A stretch of DNA of 11,200 bases from Patescibacteria group bacterium (GTDB taxonomy: Bacteria; Patescibacteriota; Kazan-3B-28): contig JAKLDB010000002.1 of NCBI GenBank assembly GCA_022703745.1, positions 1 through 11,200 of the forward strand, read 5' to 3'. The notes under the pieces are model-generated. The model worked only from the letters and a program-made list of their open reading frames with translations, was not told where the DNA came from and did no database searches. The translations under genes were made by a program, and so were the position numbers. Below, piece by piece: positions 7,218 through 11,200 of the stretch. Each line of letters starts with the position of its first letter. Within the stretch, counting starts at the first letter, position 1.

Positions 7218-7444
7218 TGATAGTGATGACAAAAAAGAAAACTACTTCAATCTTGCGCGAGGCAATCAGCAGAGCAAAATCGAAAAAACGTCTGACAATA
7301 ATCGAAATGCCAGAGGAATGTGACACGGCTCCGCACTGGTTACTTTGGTTTACCTTACTGGCGATCGGGGGATTGATGATAGCGATAACGTGGCAACTCC
7401 TAGCTACCGAACCCCATTTACAAGCACTCTTGCCCCTTATATAA
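7217..7444 (+). CDS. Small single-helix membrane protein, 75 aa, unknown function
   Basis: Not recognised. The product has a basic N-terminal half (MTKKKTTSILREAISRAKSKKRL at residues 4-26, many Lys/Arg), an acidic turn (EMPEECD), then one hydrophobic segment of about 22 residues at 42-63 (HWLLWFTLLAIGG...). A short tail ends at LLPLI. The basic side would be predicted cytoplasmic. The ATG overlaps the rsmI stop by one base (TAATG), implying coupling; ATG 7226 is an equally plausible start three codons in. Neither has a clear Shine-Dalgarno. The tight join to rsmI and the good frame support a real gene, but nothing indicates its job. Confidence 0.6.
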   Translation: MIVMTKKKTTSILREAISRAKSKKRLTIIEMPEECDTAPHWLLWFTLLAIGGLMIAITWQLLATEPHLQALLPLI

Positions 7445-7465
7445 AGTTCCTATAGGTGAAAACCC

Positions 7466-7494
7466 TTGACTGGAAGCTGTTTTTTGGGTATACT
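7466..7494 (+). promoter_or_regulatory. Sigma-70-type promoter of the L,D-transpeptidase gene
   Basis: TTGACT (7466-7471) and TATACT (7489-7494) are separated by exactly 17 nt, each hexamer one base off consensus. This is the best promoter in the window. Transcription would begin near 7501, giving a leader of about 22 nt before the ATG at 7523. It starts 22 nt after the preceding gene ends, so the transpeptidase can be expressed apart from the pcrA-rsmI operon. Confidence 0.8.
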
Positions 7495-7522
7495 GTATAG
7501 GTATTTAAGACCAAAAATAAAA

Positions 7523-8464
7523 ATGCACAATCGGTTTCTGCTTCGACTTATGAAGTGGGGGAGCCTAGCAACAGTAGGAGTGTTGGGATTTTGGAGTATT
7601 TACCAGGCTTCTGCACAATCGGTCGGCACTACTGATTTTGTGTTGGATATTCCGTCGATCGACGTCTTTACTCAACCCGAGGCAGTAATACCTGTAACAG
7701 TATCTATCCGCAACACTAGTGGGACTACTTGGGATAGTGCTGTTCTGCAGTTAGGCACGGTGTTTTCAACAGGCGATAAGGATCGTACTAGCGCATGGAA
7801 AACAGAGAAATGGATATCTGCCACGCGTATTGGCATGGAGGGAGAACGGAAAAAGATTTTCGCTAATAGAGTGGCGGAATTTAAATTTACAATGAAGGCT
7901 CCAAAGCGAACAGGATGGTATAAAGAGTACTTTCGTCCTGTACTAGCTGGAACTTGGCTAACTGGAGATCCTGTTATTCTTACAATAAAGGTAGGAGACT
8001 TTCTGACAATCCAGTCGGATGTGGAAAAAGAAGTACGGATTTACAGAAAGGAACAGGTTGGAGAATGGTTGGATCATGGATATGTAGTGGCGTCCTTGCC
8101 AATTTCTTCAGGAAAAAGTGGCTACACTACACCAGCTGGGAAATATAAAATAATGAATCATATTCCAGATGCGTATTCTAGTGAATATGCTCTATGGATG
8201 CCTTATTGGATGGGATTGAGTAGTGAAAAAAATGGTTTTCGCGGATATGGAATGCATTCTCTACCTTATTGGAAAGTAAAATCCTCCAATTATACAGAAG
8301 GAAAAGTTTATGCAGGAGGAAGACTATATACCAAAGGCAGACTTTATGAAGGTTATTCTCATTTAGGCCGACCGGTATCTCATGGGTGTGTGAGATGGGG
8401 GATTAGTGAGGCGAGTATTTTATATAACTGGGCACCCAACGGGACCCCGGTAACGGTTGTTTAA
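7523..8464 (+). CDS. Exported L,D-transpeptidase (YkuD domain) with an NBR1-like Ig domain
   Basis: Likely forms 3-3 crosslinks in peptidoglycan or attaches proteins to it, acting outside the membrane. The 313-aa product has a signal peptide (basic start, hydrophobic 13-27, ASA at 29-31 as a probable cleavage site). Residues about 45-158 look like an Ig-fold with the NBR1-type signature IRNTSGTTW, FTMKAPKRTGWYKEYFRPV and TWLTGDPVILTIKV. The YkuD catalytic domain is about 160-313: PISSGKSGYTTPAGKYKI, GYGMHS with H245, and SHLGRPVSHGCVRW with C289 as the nucleophile. The open frame extends back to a TTG at 7466, but that lies in the promoter, so ATG 7523 is chosen; ATG 7550 is possible. No clear ribosome site is visible. 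The Ig assignment is by eye. Confidence 0.88.
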   Translation: MHNRFLLRLMKWGSLATVGVLGFWSIYQASAQSVGTTDFVLDIPSIDVFTQPEAVIPVTVSIRNTSGTTWDSAVLQLGTVFSTGDKDRTSAWKTEKWISATRIGMEGERKKIFANRVAEFKFTMKAPKRTGWYKEYFRPVLAGTWLTGDPVILTIKVGDFLTIQSDVEKEVRIYRKEQVGEWLDHGYVVASLPISSGKSGYTTPAGKYKIMNHIPDAYSSEYALWMPYWMGLSSEKNGFRGYGMHSLPYWKVKSSNYTEGKVYAGGRLYTKGRLYEGYSHLGRPVSHGCVRWGISEASILYNWAPNGTPVTVV

Positions 8465-8480
8465 TTTAGAAATATATGGA

Positions 8481-8513
8481 AAAGGGCGGGGACATTCGTT
8501 GTCCTCGCCCTTT
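8481..8513. terminator. Strong hairpin, probable bidirectional terminator
   Basis: The arms 8481-8494 (AAAGGGCGGGGACA) and 8500-8513 (TGTCCTCGCCCTTT) pair over 14 positions with one G-U, around a 5-nt loop (TTCGT). It lies 17 nt after the transpeptidase stop and 17 nt beyond the stop of the oppositely directed 84-aa gene. Read on plus, the T-run is only three bases; read on minus, it ends CCCTTTT. It fits a shared terminator between convergent genes. Confidence 0.85.
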
Positions 8514-8529
8514 CATATAAGCGGTGTTC

Positions 8530-8784
8530 CTAAGAAACTCCTTGGCACAATAGTGCCACAAACTCTCGATCGGTCAGATGGTTTGCGAGCCATGCTTCAT
8601 ACCGATCTTTTGAAATTCTCGATATCGTCAAAGGTAGGCGTTCGATTTCTTCTGGAGTTACGAGCCGATCAGTCAGCTCGTCAATCCTGCCTTTTTCTAC
8701 AGAAAGGCTTACCAATCTTTTTCGGCCACCGCTGAAATCGTCATCAGCTACCAGTAGCCGGATTGTACGTCGCCTTTGTTCCAT
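8530..8784 (-). CDS. Unrecognised 84-aa protein downstream of recA
   Basis: Not recognised. The product is small, highly charged and soluble. It has an Arg-rich start (MEQRRRTIRLLVADDD), a probable beta-strand pair (TIRLLVA, RLVSLSVE), then a predicted mostly helical half (DELTDRLVTPEEIERL, DRYEAWLANHLTDREFVALLC) with one Cys near the C-terminus. No signal peptide or membrane segment is seen. AAGGAGGTG at 8791-8799 with an 8-nt spacer from GGAGG fixes the start at ATG 8784 rather than the in-frame GTG at 8793, which lies within that site. It occupies the position where recX often follows recA, but length and sequence do not fit RecX. The 113-nt gap after recA may hold its own promoter. Reality of the gene is well supported by the ribosome site and terminator; function is unknown. 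Confidence 0.7.
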   Translation of the reverse strand: MEQRRRTIRLLVADDDFSGGRKRLVSLSVEKGRIDELTDRLVTPEEIERLPLTISRISKDRYEAWLANHLTDREFVALLCQGVS

Positions 8785-8897
8785 TATTACCACCTCCTTC
8801 GGTGGAGAAAGACGGAAAACCGCTTATCAAAGTGCTCCCCAGGGTTGGAGCTTTGTTTTGCTTACTATACACCCAAAAGGGTAAGGGGAAGCAAGAG
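8785..8897 (-). promoter_or_regulatory. Leader region between recA and the 84-aa gene: weak promoter and small hairpins
   Basis: No gene is seen in these 113 nt. On the minus strand TTGCTT (8894-8889) and TATAGT (8869-8864) form a weak promoter candidate with a long 19-nt spacer. Inverted repeats are ACCC/GGGT at 8871-8882 (4 bp), GCTCC/GGAGC at 8834-8851 (5 bp, 8-nt loop) and CCACC/GGTGG at 8790-8805 (5 bp, 6-nt loop). The last folds over the Shine-Dalgarno, leaving AAGGA in the loop and the last GG in the stem. Any control role is inference. Confidence 0.35.
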
Positions 8898-9899
8898 TTA
8901 TTTTACCCCGTGAAGATGGCGGATTGCCACCTCCAGTTCTTTGGCCACTTTGGGGTTGTCTGTAAAATACTGTTTAGCAGCTTCTCGTCCTTGAGCAATC
9001 TTCTCACCGTTGTATTCATACCAGGCCCCGCTCTTTCCAAGAAGGCTAGCTTGTGTGCCTAGGTCCACTAGTTCACCTGCTCGAGAAATTCCCTGATTGA
9101 ACATGATATCAAATTCTGCTTGACGGAAGGGGGAGGCAACTTTATTTTTCACTACCTTAACACGAACGTGGTTACCGATAGAATTTTCACCTTCTTTAAT
9201 AGTCTCTACTCGACGAATATCCATCCGAACTGATGAATAGAATTTCAACGCGTTACCGCCAGTAGTAGTTTCTGGATTCCCAAACATTATCCCGATCTTC
9301 ATTCGAATCTGGTTGATAAAAATAATGGTTGTTTTGGAACGAGAAGCAACGGCAGTAATCTTGCGGAGGGCTTGGCTCATGAGCCGAGCCTGCAAACCCA
9401 TATGTGAATCTCCCATATCTCCTTCAATCTCTGCCTTTGGTGTGAGTGCAGCAACTGAATCTACTACCACTACCCCAACTGCATTCGAACGGATAAGCGC
9501 CTCGACTATACCGAGCGCTTGTTCACCGGTATCGGGCTGAGAGATAAGGAGTTCCTTTGTATTTACGCCAAGCCTTTTGGCATATTCAGGGTCTAGAGCA
9601 TGTTCGGCATCCACAAATGCAGCAACTTCGCCATTCTTCTGAGCTTGGGCAACTATATTCAAAGCCAGGGTCGTTTTACCAGATGATTCAGGACCAAAGA
9701 TTTCAATAACCCTGCCTTTGGGAACACCACCAACTCCCAATGCAATATCCAGCCCAAGGGAACCAGTTGGAATTGTCTCGACATCTAGTGATTTAGAATC
9801 ACCTAGACGCATGATTGATCCTTCACCAAAATCTTTATGGATAGAGGCGAGAGCGGCATCTAGTGTGCTGACAGGGGAGGGAGTAGTTTTACTGGCCAT
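8898..9899 (-). CDS. recA: Recombinase RecA
   Basis: RecA forms ATP-dependent filaments on single-stranded DNA, drives strand exchange, and triggers repressor self-cleavage where an SOS system exists. The 333-aa product is complete. It has an N-terminal polymerisation helix (about 12-22), FGEGSIMRLG (24-33), Walker A GPESSGKT (69-76), catalytic Glu in DAEHALDP (97-104) and Walker B VVVVDS (143-148). Loop L1 is around 160-170 (GDMGDSHMGLQ) and L2 is NQIRMKIGIMFGNPETTTGG (196-215). It lacks the long acidic tail of E. coli RecA, ending in RHLHGVK. AAAGGA lies 9 nt before the ATG. No LexA-like operator was recognised upstream. The gene is 24 nt after yajQ in the same direction, so it is probably cotranscribed with ftsK-yajQ. 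Confidence 0.98.
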   Translation of the reverse strand: MASKTTPSPVSTLDAALASIHKDFGEGSIMRLGDSKSLDVETIPTGSLGLDIALGVGGVPKGRVIEIFGPESSGKTTLALNIVAQAQKNGEVAAFVDAEHALDPEYAKRLGVNTKELLISQPDTGEQALGIVEALIRSNAVGVVVVDSVAALTPKAEIEGDMGDSHMGLQARLMSQALRKITAVASRSKTTIIFINQIRMKIGIMFGNPETTTGGNALKFYSSVRMDIRRVETIKEGENSIGNHVRVKVVKNKVASPFRQAEFDIMFNQGISRAGELVDLGTQASLLGKSGAWYEYNGEKIAQGREAAKQYFTDNPKVAKELEVAIRHLHGVK

Positions 9900-9923
9900 A
9901 GAATAAGATCCTTTCTTTTTAAA

Positions 9924-10415
9924 TTAACGGTAATTAGTAAATTGGAGCGGAAGGCTGAGATCAGAGTTTCTCAACATTTCCATTATATCCTGAAGGGTAT
10001 CTATGTTAGGACTACTGACCCGAATAGTTTCTCCCTGAATTGCAGTCTTGGATTTAGGAAAGTTGTCTCGAATTAGCTTGTTAATTTGTTTGGCATATTC
10101 GGCTGAGACACCAGAAACAAGTGGGATAGTGGAACGGATTTGCCCCTGAGTTGCAGGTTCGTTATTTGGTTGTCCTAAAATCTTTAGACTAAGCCCTCTA
10201 CGTAAAAACTTGGTGTCTAGAATATCTCTGACTGCTTTCAGTTTGTATTCATCCGCAGTAATAATTACTAGTTGGGCGGCCTCTTGTTTTATTTCCGTTG
10301 GCACATCTCGGAAGTCATAGCGAACAGCCAACTCTCGACGAGTTTGGTCTAGAGCATTGGCTAATTCCTGCCCATCAATCTCCGAAACGATATCGAAAGA
10401 GTGCTCTGAAGACAT
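9924..10415 (-). CDS. yajQ: YajQ family nucleotide-binding protein (DUF520)
   Basis: YajQ proteins have two ferredoxin-like domains and bind nucleotides or RNA; some relatives bind cyclic di-GMP. The role in this organism is unknown. The 163-aa product has the family start HSFDIVSEIDGQELANALDQTRRELAVRYDFR, then IITADEYKLKAVRDILDTKFLRRGLSLK and a C-terminal KQINKLIRDNFPKSKTAIQGETIRVSS. Length matches the family (about 160). The ATG overlaps the ftsK TAA by one base (TAATG), with GAGGA 6 nt upstream. Confidence 0.94.
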   Translation of the reverse strand: MSSEHSFDIVSEIDGQELANALDQTRRELAVRYDFRDVPTEIKQEAAQLVIITADEYKLKAVRDILDTKFLRRGLSLKILGQPNNEPATQGQIRSTIPLVSGVSAEYAKQINKLIRDNFPKSKTAIQGETIRVSSPNIDTLQDIMEMLRNSDLSLPLQFTNYR

Positions 10416-11200
10416 TAGTAGTCCTCGCCCTCGATAAACTCTTCACCAGTACTTTCATCTAAATCATGTTTTCCGGTTAGACTGGCAAGTTGTTCACGCT
10501 TTATTAGAATATCTCTCGGTTTGGCGCCCTCACCCGGACCAATAACACCCTTTTCTTCTAAAATATCTAGCAGTCGTGCAGCACGGGCATAGCCAACTCG
10601 GAAACGTCTTTGTAAGTACGAAGCAGATGCTTTCCCGGTCTTTACAACCAGTTCAATTGCTTCGTTTGTTAGGGGATCGGATTCGCCATCATCACTACCG
10701 AAAGCACCGATACCTGTTTTGGTATCTTGCAGTACTTCTGGAATATATTGAGGGGCATCTATAGACTTCAGGGCATCGGTCACTGACTTTATTTCCTTGT
10801 CGCTAATGTAGCAAGCTTGGATACGTTTTGGTTTGGCAGCATCGGAAGGCATAAACAACATATCTCCATTACCCAGTAATTTGTCGGCACCAACGGTATC
10901 TAGAATTGTTCTCGAGTCGATACCCGAGGTGACTGCAAACGCAATACGAGAGGGGAAGTTGGCTTTAATAAGACCAGTGATAACATCTACTGAGGGACGC
11001 TGGGTGGCAAGAATAAGGTGAATTCCTACCGCACGAGACATTTGAGCAAGACGGCAGATATATGCTTCGACTTCGCGAGCAGAAACTGCCATTAGATCCG
11101 CCAACTCGTCTATGACCAAAACGATGTAGGGGAGTTTGTTTTCTTCACCCGCTTGTTTATTGAAGCTAGTTATTTCTTTTACTTTCAGTTCTGACATTAC
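10415..11200 (-). CDS. ftsK: DNA translocase FtsK, C-terminal part (5' end cut by window edge)
   Basis: FtsK/SpoIIIE motors pump double-stranded DNA through the closing septum. Only the C-terminal 261 codons are in the window; the frame is open to the right edge, so the internal Met at 11197 is not a start. Walker B is seen in YIVLVIDELADLM, followed by RLAQMSRAVGIHLILATQRPSVDVITGLIKANFPSRIAF, and SRTILDTVGADKLLGNGDMLF, all standard for the RecA-like motor. Walker A and the membrane domain lie outside. The end carries the winged-helix gamma domain (about SDPLTNEAIELVVKTGK to VIGPGEGAKPRDIL), which reads the polar guide sequence. An acidic tail ends at EEFIEGEDY. yajQ overlaps its stop. Confidence 0.96.
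   Translation of the reverse strand, partial: VMSELKVKEITSFNKQAGEENKLPYIVLVIDELADLMAVSAREVEAYICRLAQMSRAVGIHLILATQRPSVDVITGLIKANFPSRIAFAVTSGIDSRTILDTVGADKLLGNGDMLFMPSDAAKPKRIQACYISDKEIKSVTDALKSIDAPQYIPEVLQDTKTGIGAFGSDDGESDPLTNEAIELVVKTGKASASYLQRRFRVGYARAARLLDILEEKGVIGPGEGAKPRDILIKREQLASLTGKHDLDESTGEEFIEGEDY

Noticed and set aside
8543..8558. Perfect inverted repeat TGGCAC/GTGCCA with a 4-nt loop
   Set aside because: It lies inside the last codons of the 84-aa gene, has no T-run, and the stronger hairpin at 8481-8513 already explains termination.
8530..8784. RecX, because of its place after recA
   Set aside because: RecX proteins are usually about 150 aa or more with repeated three-helix units; this 84-aa product shows no such repeats.
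8834..8862. GCTCC/GGAGC hairpin followed by TTTGTTTTG on the plus strand, terminator-like
   Set aside because: The stem is only 5 bp and no plus-strand gene ends before it. Kept only as part of the leader description.
8457..9062. Plus-strand open frames at 8457-8735 and 8763-9062
   Set aside because: They run antisense to the 84-aa gene and the end of recA, cross the terminator hairpin, have no ribosome site, and give low-complexity, Ser/Leu-rich products.
1..11200. Recoded UGA (glycine) genetic code as in some Patescibacteria
   Set aside because: TGA ends ruvC, pcrA and rsmA exactly where the families end, and no in-frame TGA occurs inside the conserved genes.
1..11200. Mobile element, phage, CRISPR or defence island
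   Set aside because: No transposase, integrase, long repeats, regular spacers or attachment sites were seen, and the genes are conserved housekeeping families.

Overview
The window reads as an ordinary housekeeping segment of a bacterial chromosome, probably from a member of the Candidate Phyla Radiation (Patescibacteria). That placement is inferred from the tight gene packing (1-4 nt overlaps), short versions of several families (RuvA 188 aa, RsmI 221 aa), many starts without a Shine-Dalgarno, and the variants PcrA GDDWQSIYSWRGA and an Ig-like/YkuD fusion. It could not be tested by a database search. TGA is used as a stop (ruvC, pcrA, rsmA), so the recoded UGA=Gly lineages are unlikely. I see no rRNA, tRNA, CRISPR array, insertion sequence or phage gene.

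Layout. (1) Positions 2862 down to 1, minus strand: a tight cluster yebC-ruvC-ruvA, a 59-aa membrane protein, and mltG running off the left edge. The first three joins are a 1-nt gap, a 4-nt overlap and a 26-nt gap; the membrane protein and mltG are 2 nt apart, and mltG uses a TTG start. (2) A 69-nt divergent promoter region at 2863-2931. (3) Positions 2932-7444, plus strand: pcrA/uvrD helicase, an exported RlpA-like double-psi beta-barrel protein, rsmA, rsmI and a 75-aa one-helix membrane protein, again joined by 1-4 nt overlaps or short gaps. (4) Positions 7466-8464: a consensus promoter and an exported L,D-transpeptidase, closed by a strong hairpin at 8481-8513 facing convergent genes. (5) Positions 11200 down to 8530, minus strand: the ftsK C-terminal half (cut by the right edge), yajQ, recA, and an unrecognised 84-aa protein with the best Shine-Dalgarno in the window.

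Two themes dominate. The first is recombination and DNA repair: RuvA and RuvC (Holliday junction), RecA, PcrA/UvrD and FtsK (chromosome segregation). The second is the cell envelope: MltG (ends glycan strands), the RlpA-like protein (candidate glycan cleavage), and the L,D-transpeptidase (3-3 crosslinks). Two 16S rRNA methyltransferases (RsmA, RsmI) and two widespread proteins (YebC, YajQ) fill in the rest.

The most notable anomaly is a frame break in pcrA at a run of nine A (3845-3853). Removing one A restores a complete 704-aa helicase. I found no convincing new defence or mobile system. The least explained items are the 84-aa gene with its structured leader after recA, the small membrane proteins, and the two divergent promoters placed so close to their start codons that leaderless mRNAs are likely.
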